Assembly (NCBI RefSeq): GCF_029783845.1
Contig: NZ_LWID01000001.1
Location: 1,116,001 to 1,180,000, forward strand
DNA from: Volucribacter amazonae
GTDB taxonomy: Bacteria > Pseudomonadota > Gammaproteobacteria > Enterobacterales > Pasteurellaceae
Direction: 5' to 3'
Length of the DNA stretch: 64,000 bases
A program made the translations under genes and the position numbers. A model generated the notes under the pieces. It did not search any database. It was given only the letters and a program-made list of their open reading frames with translations, and was not told where the DNA came from. Positions 1-8,409 of the stretch are shown here, piece by piece; position 1 is the first letter of the stretch; each line of letters opens with the position of its first letter.

Positions 1-169
1 TCATATCATTTTGTGCAATATTAAAATTCTTACGAATTAAATACATTGCCATATAACCGATAAATACAACTAAATAGGATTGCATAAATGGTTTAAACCA
101 CATTTTACGCCGTTCTTCAATAGGAAGATTTAAGGTTGGTTTTCTTACTTGAGCTAAAAAATTAAACAT
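1..169 (-). CDS. uhpT: Hexose-6-phosphate transporter UhpT, 5' end only
   Basis: The first 56 codons of a minus-strand gene that runs off the window. The N-terminus (MFNFLAQVRKPTLNLP, then a stretch with MWFKPFMQSYLVVFIGY and YLIRKNFNIAQNDM) matches what I recall of E. coli UhpT almost residue for residue. UhpT is an inner-membrane major-facilitator antiporter that takes up sugar phosphates in exchange for phosphate. The start ATG is at 169-167, with AGGT about 8 bases upstream. A palindromic CRP-type site lies about 125 bp upstream. A related GlpT-type transporter is less likely, since the RKPTLNLPIEERRKMW segment is UhpT-like. Confidence 0.88.
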   Translation of the reverse strand, partial: MFNFLAQVRKPTLNLPIEERRKMWFKPFMQSYLVVFIGYMAMYLIRKNFNIAQNDM

Positions 170-294
170 AATTAATACCTCTTATTCAATAATCTAATGG
201 AGATAATCTTATGCTGTTTAATTTATTTTAGCTTGAGATAAGATTTTAATTTGTTTAAGAAAATTTCCTATATTTTGCTATATGATGATGAATT

Positions 295-310
295 TGTGAT
301 ATAGATCACA
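295..310. promoter_or_regulatory. CRP (cAMP receptor protein) binding site
   Basis: TGTGATATAGATCACA is a perfect TGTGA-N6-TCACA palindrome. It lies 126 bp upstream of the uhpT start codon, in the gap before argE. In enterobacteria uhpT is activated by CRP, so uhpT is the likelier target; argE begins 228 bp away on the other side, beyond the repeat cluster. Confidence 0.7.
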
Positions 311-317
311 TTTGTTT

Positions 318-475
318 TATAGTTGTTTCAATTTAAAATATAGTCGTTTCAATTTAAAATGAGACAAGGCGGTACGCCGAAGACAGTACAAGTAGTACGG
401 CGAGGCGTACCAACGCTGTATCATTTTAAAGTGGAACGGACTATAAAACAAGGCTGCGCACCAAAGACAGAATAG
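318..475 (+). repeat. Nested pair of palindromic MITE-like repeats
   Basis: A complete 107-bp repeat copy (339-445, ends TATAGTCGTTTCAATTTAAA and GTGGAACGGACTATA) sits inside an older copy. The older copy's left end is 318-338 (TATAGTTGTTTCAATTTAAAA) and its interior resumes at 446 (AAACAAGGCTGCGCACC). Removing the inner copy with one TA rejoins the outer copy in register with the other copies in the window. With the CRP site, this accounts for most of the 368-bp uhpT-argE gap; I see no gene in it. Confidence 0.85.
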
Positions 476-537
476 ACGCTAAATTTTTTTATTGCTAGTA
501 TAGATAAAAATCAATCTAACCTTAGGGAGCTTAGACT

Positions 538-1683
538 ATGTCGCAATTACCGTCTTTTTTGGCTATGTATGCGAAACTTATTGCAACACCAACCATTAGT
601 AGCATTGAGGCTGAACAAGATTTATCTAATCAACATTTGGTAGAAACCCTCGCAGATTGGTTAATGCCATTAGGATTTCGCACTGAAATTATCGCCGTTG
701 AAGGAAGTCGTCATAAATTTAATTTATTGGCAACTAGAGGAGAAGGCGAAGGAGGATTATTATTAGCAGGGCATACGGATACTGTTCCTTTTGATCAAGG
801 ACGATGGACAACCGATCCTTTCAAGCTCACCGAAAAAAATAATAAATTATATGGTTTGGGTACAGCGGATATGAAAGGTTTTTTTGCCTTTATTATTGAG
901 GCATTGAAACAGTTAGATCTCAACCAACTTAGCAAACCCATTCGTATCCTTGCGACAGCTGATGAAGAAACCACTATGCTAGGGGCAAGAACCTTTGCGC
1001 AACATAGCCATATCCGCCCTGCTTGTGCCATTATTGGTGAACCAACTTCGTTAAAGCCTATTCGTGCCCATAAAGGGCATATTGGGCAGGCATTACGCAT
1101 CGTGGGAAAATCAGGACATTCAAGTGATCCTGATAAAGGGATTAATGCCATTGAATTAATGCACCAAGCAACAGGCTATTTAATGCAGTTGCGAGATCAA
1201 CTTAAACAAAAATATCATCATGCCGATTTTGCTATTCCTTACCCAACAATGAATTTTGGGGCAATTCATGGCGGCGATGCGGTAAACCGCATTTGTGCTT
1301 GCTGTGAATTACATTTTGATCTTCGCCCATTACCCAATATTTCCTTACAAGATCTTGATGAGCTGGTACGCCAAGCCCTTGAACCTTTATTACAACAATG
1401 GGGCGAACATATTTCTTTATACCACTTACATAGTCCAACACCGGGTTATGAATGTCATCATTCGGCACAAGTCGTCAAAATGGTTGAAAAATTGGTGGGA
1501 GAAAAATGTGAAGTGGTAAATTATTGTACAGAGGCACCCTTTATCCAACAACTTTGCCCTACTTTAGTGCTTGGTCCCGGTTCTATTGAACAAGCACATC
1601 AACCCGATGAATATCTGGATACGGCATTTATTCAGCCAACTATTCATTTATTGCAACAATTAATCACTGGAGTTTGTCGGTAA
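538..1683 (+). CDS. argE: Acetylornithine deacetylase
   Basis: 381 aa, the usual length for ArgE, a cytosolic zinc-dependent M20-family hydrolase that removes acetate from N2-acetylornithine to give ornithine for arginine synthesis. Visible family features are the metal-ligand segment GHTDTVP (H79, D81), GTADMKG (D111), the catalytic ADEET (E143/E144), and GEPTSLKPIRAHKG. The dimerisation domain fills the middle (HSSDPDKGINAIE). The start is preceded by AGGGA. The succinyl-diaminopimelate desuccinylase DapE is the main alternative, but the GEPTSLKPIRAHKGHI segment and overall sequence fit ArgE. It appears monocistronic, between repeat clusters. Confidence 0.93.
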   Translation: MSQLPSFLAMYAKLIATPTISSIEAEQDLSNQHLVETLADWLMPLGFRTEIIAVEGSRHKFNLLATRGEGEGGLLLAGHTDTVPFDQGRWTTDPFKLTEKNNKLYGLGTADMKGFFAFIIEALKQLDLNQLSKPIRILATADEETTMLGARTFAQHSHIRPACAIIGEPTSLKPIRAHKGHIGQALRIVGKSGHSSDPDKGINAIELMHQATGYLMQLRDQLKQKYHHADFAIPYPTMNFGAIHGGDAVNRICACCELHFDLRPLPNISLQDLDELVRQALEPLLQQWGEHISLYHLHSPTPGYECHHSAQVVKMVEKLVGEKCEVVNYCTEAPFIQQLCPTLVLGPGSIEQAHQPDEYLDTAFIQPTIHLLQQLITGVCR

Positions 1684-1947
1684 TAGATTGATTTTAAACA
1701 TAAAAACATAAAAAATTTTGTGAAAATAGACCGCACTTTTTTGATACACTAAAGCAGAATATAGCAATGAAGGTTAGAAAATATCTTGTTTTTTGTTAAA
1801 AATATAAATGATTTTCATTAAAATTTCATAAAAAATAAAAAAGTATTTGCAATAGGAATATATTTTATTTTATATTCAAAAACAGCCACCATAAGAGTGG
1901 TTATTTGCATAACATAAACAACATCAACAAAAATAAGGAAGAACAAC

Positions 1948-3297
1948 ATGAGTAACTACGCCTCTGTGGAAGAGTTTCTAGCCAAATTAGAACAACGTGA
2001 TGGTCATCAACCTGAATTTTTACAAGCGGTGCGTGAGGTGTTTACCTCAATTTGGCCATTTATTCAAGCCAACCCAAAATATCAATCACAAGCCTTATTA
2101 GAGCGTATTGTTGAGCCTGAGCGTGCTTTCCAATTTCGTGTCGCTTGGACGGACGATAAAGGGCAAGTGCAAGTCAATCGTGCTTTCCGCGTTCAATTTA
2201 ATAGTGCCATTGGTCCTTATAAAGGCGGTATGCGTTTCCACCCATCAGTCAACCTTTCTATTTTAAAATTCTTAGGCTTTGAACAAATCTTTAAAAACGC
2301 ATTGACCACTTTGCCTATGGGTGGCGGTAAAGGTGGTTCAGACTTTGATCCGAAAGGAAAATCTGACGGCGAAGTCATGCGTTTCTGCCAAGCATTAATC
2401 TCTGAGCTATATCGCCATGTTGGACCAGATACCGACGTACCTGCGGGCGATATTGGTGTTGGTGGACGTGAAGTAGGCTACTTAGCTGGTTATATGAAAA
2501 AACTTTCCAACCAAGCCGCTTGTGTCTTCACAGGGCGCGGTCTTTCTTTTGGTGGATCATTAATTCGCCCAGAGGCAACAGGTTATGGCTTAGTTTACTT
2601 TGCTCAAGCAATGTTAGCGGAAAAAGGCGATAGCTTTAAAGATAAAACCGTAGCAGTGTCTGGTTCAGGTAATGTTGCTCAATATGCCATTGAAAAAGCC
2701 TTACAATTAGGGGCGAAAGTGGTTACTTGTTCTGATTCTTCAGGCTATGTTTACGATCCAGAAGGATTTACCACAGAAAAATTAGCCGCATTAGTGGAAA
2801 TTAAAGAAGTCAAACGTGGTCGTGTAAAAGATTATGCCGAGCAATTTGGTTTACAATATTTCGCAGGCGAACGCCCTTGGGGAGTAAAAGTAGATATTGC
2901 CTTACCTTGTGCAACACAAAATGAATTAGAATTACCTGATGCACAAAAATTAATCGCCAATGGTGTACAGCTCGTGGCAGAAGGCGCGAATATGCCTACC
3001 ACCATTGAGGCAACCGATGCTTTCTTAGCGGCTGATGTATTATTTGGTCCGGGTAAAGCAGCGAATGCAGGCGGTGTGGCAACATCAGGGCTTGAAATGG
3101 CACAAAGCTCACAACGCTTATACTGGACTGCGGAAGAAGTGGATCAAAAATTACATAATATTATGTTAGATATTCACGCTAACTGTAAAAAATACGGTAC
3201 TGTGGCAGGCGAGAAAAACATTAATTATGTGATTGGTGCGAATGTAGCAGGTTTCGTAAAAGTAGCCGATGCAATGTTAGCACAGGGTGTTTATTAA
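1948..3297 (+). CDS. gdhA: NADP-specific glutamate dehydrogenase
   Basis: 449 aa, full length for the hexameric bacterial enzyme that forms glutamate from 2-oxoglutarate and ammonium with NADPH. The glutamate-binding and catalytic region is intact (GPYKGGMRFHPSV near 89-101; LPMGGGKGGSDFDPKG 122-137 with K128). A Rossmann region follows (VAVSGSGNVAQYAIEKA), and the C-terminus has EGANMPTT and NAGGVATSGLEMAQ. The start has AAGGAAG upstream. The 264-bp gap upstream is AT-rich with one USS near 1730. A strong hairpin terminator follows at 3337. Confidence 0.96.
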   Translation: MSNYASVEEFLAKLEQRDGHQPEFLQAVREVFTSIWPFIQANPKYQSQALLERIVEPERAFQFRVAWTDDKGQVQVNRAFRVQFNSAIGPYKGGMRFHPSVNLSILKFLGFEQIFKNALTTLPMGGGKGGSDFDPKGKSDGEVMRFCQALISELYRHVGPDTDVPAGDIGVGGREVGYLAGYMKKLSNQAACVFTGRGLSFGGSLIRPEATGYGLVYFAQAMLAEKGDSFKDKTVAVSGSGNVAQYAIEKALQLGAKVVTCSDSSGYVYDPEGFTTEKLAALVEIKEVKRGRVKDYAEQFGLQYFAGERPWGVKVDIALPCATQNELELPDAQKLIANGVQLVAEGANMPTTIEATDAFLAADVLFGPGKAANAGGVATSGLEMAQSSQRLYWTAEEVDQKLHNIMLDIHANCKKYGTVAGEKNINYVIGANVAGFVKVADAMLAQGVY

Positions 3298-3336
3298 TAT
3301 CACATTATTCTACACTTTAATCTCGTATTACCAATT

Positions 3337-3373
3337 AACCATACTTAGTTTTGGCTAAGTGTGGTTTTTTATT
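3337..3373 (+). terminator. Rho-independent terminator of gdhA
   Basis: Arms AACCATACTTAG (3337-3348) and CTAAGTGTGGTT (3355-3366) form a 12-bp stem with one G-T wobble and a six-base loop, followed by a T run. Confidence 0.88.
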
Positions 3374-3420
3374 TAAAATAGTAAAATAGTTAAATGAAAA
3401 TTTTTGCAATCACCGAAAAA

Positions 3421-3526
3421 TATCGTCGTTTCAATTTAAAATAAGACAAGGTGGCGCACCGAATACAGTACACATAGTACGGCGAGACGTACCAACACTG
3501 TATTATTTTAAAGTGGAACGACTATA
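3421..3526 (+). repeat. MITE-like palindromic repeat, long form
   Basis: A 106-bp copy from TATCGTCGTTTCAATTTAAA to AAGTGGAACGACTATA, with terminal inverted repeats of about 20 bp and an inner GC-rich inverted pair around GTAC/GTAC. It ends 20 bp before the next start codon, so it forms most of that gene's upstream region. Confidence 0.85.
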
Positions 3527-3546
3527 ATTAATTATAAGGACAATCA

Positions 3547-4410
3547 ATGGCAAATTTGAATGCTAAATGGCAGCCTTTTTGGCAAGCAATAACCTATGCG
3601 TTGCAAGAAACAGATCCGCAACATAAGGTTGCTTTAGTTAATCAGCTTTATGAACAATTATTACCTGCTATTTCTTTGCAGCAACTTGAGGATTTTCCAG
3701 AAGTTGAGCCAGTACAAGAAATCGCAGGGTTTCCTAGCAAACCGTTACTTGTTGCTCCTAAAGATGTGCCAAAGCGTTCTTTTGCCAGTCAAGAAGGCTA
3801 TGCTGCTACTTTACATGCTATTGCCCATATTGAATTTAATGCGATTAACCTTGGTTTAGATGCGGCTTGGCGTTTTGGGCGAGCAGCACAACAAGAATTA
3901 GCTCAAGGACAAACCTTTGTGCAAGATTGGTTGAAAGTTGCCAAAGAAGAGGCATTGCATTTTACTTTAGTTAATGAGCATTTAAAAAAATTGGGCTATC
4001 AATATGGTGATTTTGAAGCTCACGCAGGGTTGTGGGAAATGGCACAAGCCACTGCGGGGGATATTTGGCGGCGTATGGCGTTAGTACCGAGAGTGTTGGA
4101 AGCGAGGGGATTAGATGCCACGCCTGTATTACAAGAAAAAATTGCTCAACGTAAAGACTTTGTAGCGGTGGAGATTTTAGATATTATTTTGCGTGATGAA
4201 ATTGGACATGTTGCAATAGGTAATCATTGGTATCATGCTTTATCTAAAAAACGAGGTTTAGACCCTATGCAATCCTTTAGCGAATTATTACATCAATATC
4301 GTATTGTGATTTTTAAAGGTGTGATTAATACTGATGCCCGTATTCAAGCAGGCTTTAGCCAATATGAGTTAGATTGGATCAAAGAAATTGAGGATTCTTT
4401 TAAACGGTAA
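3547..4410 (+). CDS. DUF455 family ferritin-like protein
   Basis: 287 aa. The sequence has the helical Glu/His pattern of the ferritin-like fold: AIAHIEFNAINLGLDAAWRF near residues 91-110, AKEEALHFTLVNEHL near 137-151, and ILRDEIGHVAIGNHWYH near 218-234. These ExxH repeats probably bind a di-metal centre. Proteins of this family (PF04305) have no well-settled function. The start follows AAGGA. The upstream MITE lies immediately before the gene and may affect its transcription. A hairpin follows the stop. The family call is from pattern recognition. Confidence 0.8.
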   Translation: MANLNAKWQPFWQAITYALQETDPQHKVALVNQLYEQLLPAISLQQLEDFPEVEPVQEIAGFPSKPLLVAPKDVPKRSFASQEGYAATLHAIAHIEFNAINLGLDAAWRFGRAAQQELAQGQTFVQDWLKVAKEEALHFTLVNEHLKKLGYQYGDFEAHAGLWEMAQATAGDIWRRMALVPRVLEARGLDATPVLQEKIAQRKDFVAVEILDIILRDEIGHVAIGNHWYHALSKKRGLDPMQSFSELLHQYRIVIFKGVINTDARIQAGFSQYELDWIKEIEDSFKR

Positions 4411-4416
4411 TGAATA

Positions 4417-4440
4417 GGCGAGAATATCTCGCCCATTTGT
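4417..4440 (+). terminator. Terminator after the DUF455 gene
   Basis: GGCGAGA (4417-4423), loop ATA, TCTCGCC (4427-4433), then a T-rich tail. It lies between convergent genes, so it may serve both, but the T tail favours the plus strand. Confidence 0.75.
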
Positions 4441-4445
4441 TTTGA

Positions 4446-4709
4446 TTAATCCTCAAATAAATCATCAAGAATAGTGCTATCGTTCCAAATTTCCTCTAAG
4501 AACTCGAGCATTTTTTCTTTTTCTGTACTAGAAAAACCGCTAAGATCAAAGCCTTGTGAGGTAGATATGCGGATTCGGACATAGACATCGTCAAATTTTG
4601 TAGCAATGCGTTCGGGTAGCACTTGTTGTAATCGGGCAATCACTTTGTCTTGCATAATGGCTTTTTTACTGTCTCTTTCTTTGGCAAAACGAATATCAAT
4701 CTTTTTCAT
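4446..4709 (-). CDS. DinI-like SOS family protein
   Basis: 87 aa. The second half (VYVRIRISTSQGFDLSGFS, then EKEKMLEFLEEIWNDST) matches the DinI/ImpC family pattern, and the protein ends in the acidic tail typical of DinI (DDLFED). E. coli DinI binds RecA filaments and modulates the SOS response. A near-perfect LexA box 15 bp upstream independently supports an SOS role. RBS-like AGGAG precedes the start. The first 35 residues are basic and diverge from E. coli DinI, so this may be a family member rather than a strict orthologue. Confidence 0.82.
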   Translation of the reverse strand: MKKIDIRFAKERDSKKAIMQDKVIARLQQVLPERIATKFDDVYVRIRISTSQGFDLSGFSSTEKEKMLEFLEEIWNDSTILDDLFED

Positions 4710-4723
4710 ATAATGCTCCTGCT

Positions 4724-4743
4724 TACTGTTTGTTTGTACAGTA
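4724..4743. promoter_or_regulatory. LexA (SOS) operator
   Basis: TACTGTTTGTTTGTACAGTA matches the gammaproteobacterial LexA box (TACTGT-N8-ACAGTA), with perfect outer arms. It sits 15 bp upstream of the start of the minus-strand dinI-like gene, where LexA would block transcription. Confidence 0.92.
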
Positions 4744-4939
4744 TTATAAATAATTAAAAATGCCTGTCAATATATCCAGCAAAATAACTGTAATTATTAT
4801 CAGTGGTTTTGATTTCACTTTGCTTTACTTTGAACAAATTTTGTGTTTTATTGACAATGTTTTTATTTAGAGATTGTCTTAATCATAGTGGACTTAATTA
4901 AAGTGCGGTCATTTTTTCAATTATTTTTAGGAGAAATTT

Positions 4940-6418
4940 ATGTGTAGTAAAAAATGGGCTAAAGTGTTGAGTTTAGCCACTTGTTTAACCTCAACGGCGG
5001 TATTTGCTAGTCAGGATCTTATCTTTGATCCACAGCAATATAAATCTCAAACCATTACGGTAAATGGCAAATCAATGGCGATTCGTGCTTATGAAAATAT
5101 TGTGTATGTAAGCAATCCTGTGGATACTAATTATCAAATTATGAATATTTATATTCCAGAGGCTTATTTTGAAGGGAAAAGTATCGGGCAATATAATGCA
5201 GAAAATGCACCGATTTTTTTACCTAATCAAGTCGGTGGTTATATGCCCGCGAAACCTGCTACTGCGACAAGTGAAGCACAAGGCTTTGCTGGACAAGCAG
5301 CAAAAACGGTAGCAGCAGCCTTGGAACAGGGCTTAATTGTCGCTTCGCCGGGGGCAAGAGGGCGTACTACTCAAAATACACAGGGCGAATATACAGGGAA
5401 AGCACCCGCAGTGATTGTGGATTTAAAAGCAGCGGTGCGTTATTTGCATTTTAATGATTCAATTATGCCGGGTGATGCCAATAAAATTATTTCTAATGGA
5501 ACGAGTGCAGGCGGGGCGGTTTCTGCTTTGCTTGGTGCAACGGGCGATAATCAAGATTATGAACCTTATTTGCAAGCATTAGGGGCGGCGAATGCCAGTG
5601 ATCGTATTTTTGCGGTATCCGCCTATTGTCCAATTACTAATCTTGAACACGCAGATATGGCGTATGAATGGCAATTTAATGGCATTAATGATTACAAAAA
5701 AATTGATGTGAGTATGTTGGATTATAATGTGCAACGCAAAGAAGTGCTGGGTACATTAGATAATCAACAAATTCAAGTTTCCGCTCAATTAAAACAGCAA
5801 TTTCCTGCTTATCTTAATAGCCTTGCGCTGACCGATGAACAGGGCAATCTATTAAGTTTAGATAAACAAGGGCAAGGTAGTTTTCAGCAATATGTAAAAT
5901 CTTATGTATTGCGTTCTGCTCAAACGGCATTATCACAAGGTAAGGATTTAAGTCAATTTAGCTGGCTGCAAATTGAAAAGGGCAAAGTTACCGATCTTGA
6001 TTTTAACGCTTATTTGCACTATATGGGGCGTATGAAAACGCCACCTGCATTTGATGCGTTAGATTTAAGTAGTGGCGAAAATCAGTTATTTGGTACGGCA
6101 AGTATAGATAAGCGTCATTTTACGCCTTATTCTCAACAACATAGCTTGATTGCCGATAGTCAGCAAGCGGATCAGGACGTGGTGAAACTGATGAACCCCC
6201 TTAATTATTTAAATAATACGCAAACCAATGCACAATTTTGGCGGATTCGTCATGGCACAAAAGACAGCGATACCAGTTTAGCCATTCCTGTTATTTTAGC
6301 CACATCATTGCAAAACCAAGGCTATCAAGTGGATTTTGCGTTAGCTTGGGATCGTCCGCATAGTGGAGATTATGATTTAGAGGAATTGTTTGCTTGGATT
6401 AAACAGATAAGTCAATAA
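4940..6418 (+). CDS. Secreted alpha/beta hydrolase, subtype-B tannase-like
   Basis: 492 aa with a Sec signal peptide (positively charged MCSKKWAK, hydrophobic core, probable cleavage after VFA at residue 23). The nucleophile elbow is GTSAGG (187-192, S189), and a C-terminal WDRPHSGDYDLEELF provides the likely catalytic His474. The layout resembles periplasmic esterases related to bacterial subtype-B tannases; the real substrate cannot be read from the sequence. RBS TAGGAGA precedes the start, and a USS lies about 40 bp upstream. The gene converges on a DUF305 gene, sharing a USS-based terminator. Other esterase or peptidase activities remain possible. Confidence 0.72.
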   Translation: MCSKKWAKVLSLATCLTSTAVFASQDLIFDPQQYKSQTITVNGKSMAIRAYENIVYVSNPVDTNYQIMNIYIPEAYFEGKSIGQYNAENAPIFLPNQVGGYMPAKPATATSEAQGFAGQAAKTVAAALEQGLIVASPGARGRTTQNTQGEYTGKAPAVIVDLKAAVRYLHFNDSIMPGDANKIISNGTSAGGAVSALLGATGDNQDYEPYLQALGAANASDRIFAVSAYCPITNLEHADMAYEWQFNGINDYKKIDVSMLDYNVQRKEVLGTLDNQQIQVSAQLKQQFPAYLNSLALTDEQGNLLSLDKQGQGSFQQYVKSYVLRSAQTALSQGKDLSQFSWLQIEKGKVTDLDFNAYLHYMGRMKTPPAFDALDLSSGENQLFGTASIDKRHFTPYSQQHSLIADSQQADQDVVKLMNPLNYLNNTQTNAQFWRIRHGTKDSDTSLAIPVILATSLQNQGYQVDFALAWDRPHSGDYDLEELFAWIKQISQ

Positions 6419-6426
6419 GCAAAATG

Positions 6427-6458
6427 ATTAGGCCGCACAAAAGTGCGGTCTAATTTTA
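6427..6458. terminator. Bidirectional terminator made from inverted uptake signal
   Basis: ATTAGGCCGCAC (6427-6438), loop AAAA, GTGCGGTCTAAT (6443-6454), then TTTT. One arm is a USS core (AAGTGCGGT) and the other its complement with one wobble. It lies between convergent genes. Confidence 0.85.
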
Positions 6459-6465
6459 TGTAGAA

Positions 6466-6822
6466 TTATTTAGCCTGTTGTTTTAACCAATCTTCCATTT
6501 GCTTAATTTCAGGTTCTTGAGCCTGAATAATTTGTTCGGCGAGTTTACGCATTTCAGGATCTTTGCCATACTTTAATTGAATTTTTGCCATTTCTATTGC
6601 ACCTTGATGATGTGCAATCATACCTTGTGCAAAAGAAATATCGGGATTTTGTGCAAAGGCGGCTTGTTCCATATCGTGGTGCATTTCGGTCATTGAGGAA
6701 AGATAGGCTTGACCAAATTCGGTGTTCGGTTGGTTGTGATTATGATGATGGTGGTTATTGGCGGCAATGGCAAATGTGCTACTGAGTAAACCGGTCAGCA
6801 AAATTACTGCAAATTTTTTCAT
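6466..6822 (-). CDS. DUF305 family periplasmic His-rich protein
   Basis: 118 aa from the chosen ATG, which follows GGAG; a 15-codon in-frame extension lacks an RBS and would spoil the signal peptide. The N-terminus MKKFAVILLTGLLSSTFAIA is a Sec signal. A His/Asn-rich stretch (HHHHNHN) and the family signatures MTEMHHDM and GMIAHHQGAIEMAK follow. DUF305 proteins are four-helix, ferritin-like, and several bind copper in the periplasm. Metal handling is therefore a reasonable inference, not shown. It is a single gene with its own terminator. Confidence 0.83.
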   Translation of the reverse strand: MKKFAVILLTGLLSSTFAIAANNHHHHNHNQPNTEFGQAYLSSMTEMHHDMEQAAFAQNPDISFAQGMIAHHQGAIEMAKIQLKYGKDPEMRKLAEQIIQAQEPEIKQMEDWLKQQAK

Positions 6823-6972
6823 AGATTTCTCCAAATAAAAATATAAACGCTGTGATGAAGTTATCACAAGGGTTATGACAGCAAGAAATATTAATTAGTT
6901 CAAAATAAAGCAAAGAAATGCCAGTTTTTGAAGATTAACTGGCATTGAAGTGCGGTGAGAAATAAAATTATT

Positions 6973-7038
6973 TTATAAGTCGTCCTACTTTAAAATAATA
7001 CAGCGTTGGCACGCCTTGTCTTATTTAAAAAAACTATA
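6973..7038 (-). repeat. MITE-like repeat, short form, reaching into yggL
   Basis: A 66-bp short copy in inverted orientation (TATAAGTCGTCCTACTTTAAA to AAAACTATA). Its right terminus TATAG supplies the stop codon of yggL (TAG, 7034-7036, minus strand). Confidence 0.75.
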
Positions 7039-7375
7039 ATTTATTGGGTAAATCCCACCAAATATCAAATAATTCACTGATTTCAATTTGTTGTAATCCG
7101 TTATTTTCTAGCCATTGTTTAACCAATTGCCGATGGGATTCATCACATTTTCCTGTTTGTTCTAAGCAAACCAAACCTTCCCAATGTAAGTAACCGCTAC
7201 CTTCGTAAGCTAATTGGTTCGGTTTGATTACTTCTTCAATAAAACGATCGACCGTTTCATCAATTTGCTCAATGGAAGTGCCTTCCGCAAATTGCCAATT
7301 AACTAAAAAACCAAATTCTTGGTATTCAGCAAGATGCAATTTTTTGCGTTGTCTTTTATTATGTTTAGTAGCCAT
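7034..7375 (-). CDS. yggL: YggL family 50S ribosome-associated protein
   Basis: 113 aa. The protein has the DUF469 pattern: NKRQRKKLHLAEYQEFGF at the start, FIEEVIKPNQL in the middle, and ending ISELFDIWWDLP. E. coli YggL has been found bound to the 50S subunit; its function is unclear. It lies 19 bp downstream of trmB on the same strand, as in E. coli, and is probably co-transcribed with it. The stop codon is formed by the end of a MITE copy, so the original C-terminus may have been slightly different. Confidence 0.88.
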   Translation of the reverse strand: MATKHNKRQRKKLHLAEYQEFGFLVNWQFAEGTSIEQIDETVDRFIEEVIKPNQLAYEGSGYLHWEGLVCLEQTGKCDESHRQLVKQWLENNGLQQIEISELFDIWWDLPNKL

Positions 7376-7394
7376 ATTTTTTCCTTATTATTGC

Positions 7395-8144
7395 TTAGGT
7401 TTTAATAAAATAGAGATCCCACACGCCATGCCCTAATTTTTGCCCACGTTGTTCAAATTTGGTTAAAGGGCGAGAGGCAGGGCGAGGAATATAATCATTA
7501 TTCGGCGACTGATTGTTAATATTCGGATTTTGTTGCAACACCTCTAACATATATTCAGCATAATTTTGCCAATCTGTTGCCATATGAATAAAGCCTTGAG
7601 GTTGTAATGCCGAGATAATTTGCTGAATAAAGTCAGGTTGAACAATACGTCTTTTATGATGTTTGCTTTTTTGCCAAGGATCAGGGAAGAAAAGTTGTAA
7701 TCCCGCTAGACTTTCAGGAGCAATGCAATCACGCAGAATTTCAGTGGCATCGTGGCAAATAACCCGTAAATTTTTAACATTTTGTTCTACGGCATACGCA
7801 ATACAAGCCCCAACACCGGGCGTATGGACTTCAATTCCCAAATAATTGTTGTTAGGATTTTGCTTTGCCATTTCTACTAAGGATTTGCCCATACCAAAAC
7901 CGATTTCCAAAATAACAGGGTTATCATTAGCGAAAATTTGCTGGAAATTAAAGTGAGAGGATTGATGTTCTAACCCATAAGTTTGCCAGTGGCTATTCAT
8001 CGCATTTTTTTGCAACTCACTCAATCGCCCTGTACGTAAAACAAAGCTACGCACCTTACGTTTATACCGTCCATCAGCGGTAAATTCTGCCACTTCAACG
8101 GTTTTACGTTTACGCTCAGCAAAAGTGGTTTGTTGTTTATTCAT
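7395..8144 (-). CDS. trmB: tRNA (guanine-N7)-methyltransferase
   Basis: 249 aa from the ATG at 8144 (MNKQQTTFAERKRK). An in-frame extension to 8234 is hydrophobic and unlike the family, so I excluded it. TrmB methylates G46 in the variable loop of tRNAs using S-adenosylmethionine. The SAM site is EIGFGMG (80-86), and the family signature FFPDPWQKSKHHKRR with a C-terminal RPLTKFEQRG is intact. The RBS is weak. It pairs with yggL. A USS lies just upstream near 8240. Confidence 0.93.
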   Translation of the reverse strand: MNKQQTTFAERKRKTVEVAEFTADGRYKRKVRSFVLRTGRLSELQKNAMNSHWQTYGLEHQSSHFNFQQIFANDNPVILEIGFGMGKSLVEMAKQNPNNNYLGIEVHTPGVGACIAYAVEQNVKNLRVICHDATEILRDCIAPESLAGLQLFFPDPWQKSKHHKRRIVQPDFIQQIISALQPQGFIHMATDWQNYAEYMLEVLQQNPNINNQSPNNDYIPRPASRPLTKFEQRGQKLGHGVWDLYFIKT

Positions 8145-8280
8145 AATATTTTTGTGATTAGCATTAATGAAATTGATGATTATAAGGATTTTTTTATTGA
8201 AGGGAAAGCTGGATAAGAAACAAAAAATTTGCAAAAACTGACCGCACTTTTAGGAAACCGATTAAATGAGATATGTGACT

Positions 8281-8299
8281 AATGATAATAAATATCATT
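8281..8299. promoter_or_regulatory. Fur box upstream of the fetA-like gene
   Basis: AATGATAATAAATATCATT is a 9-1-9 inverted repeat matching the Fur consensus (GATAATGATAATCATTATC) closely. It lies about 110 bp before the TonB receptor start, consistent with repression by Fe-loaded Fur. Confidence 0.8.
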
Positions 8300-8409
8300 T
8301 GTATTAATTTGAGTTAAATGATAAAGTTAATTTACGTTTCGTTGTAAACGTATGTTTGGTTGCGGTAAATATTACCGCTTTTTTATGGATAACCTAAAGG
8401 AAAATGAAT

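Noticed and set aside
8145..8234. 30-codon N-terminal extension of TrmB
   Set aside because: Hydrophobic and unlike TrmB homologues, which start at or near MNKQQ; no RBS for the upstream ATG.
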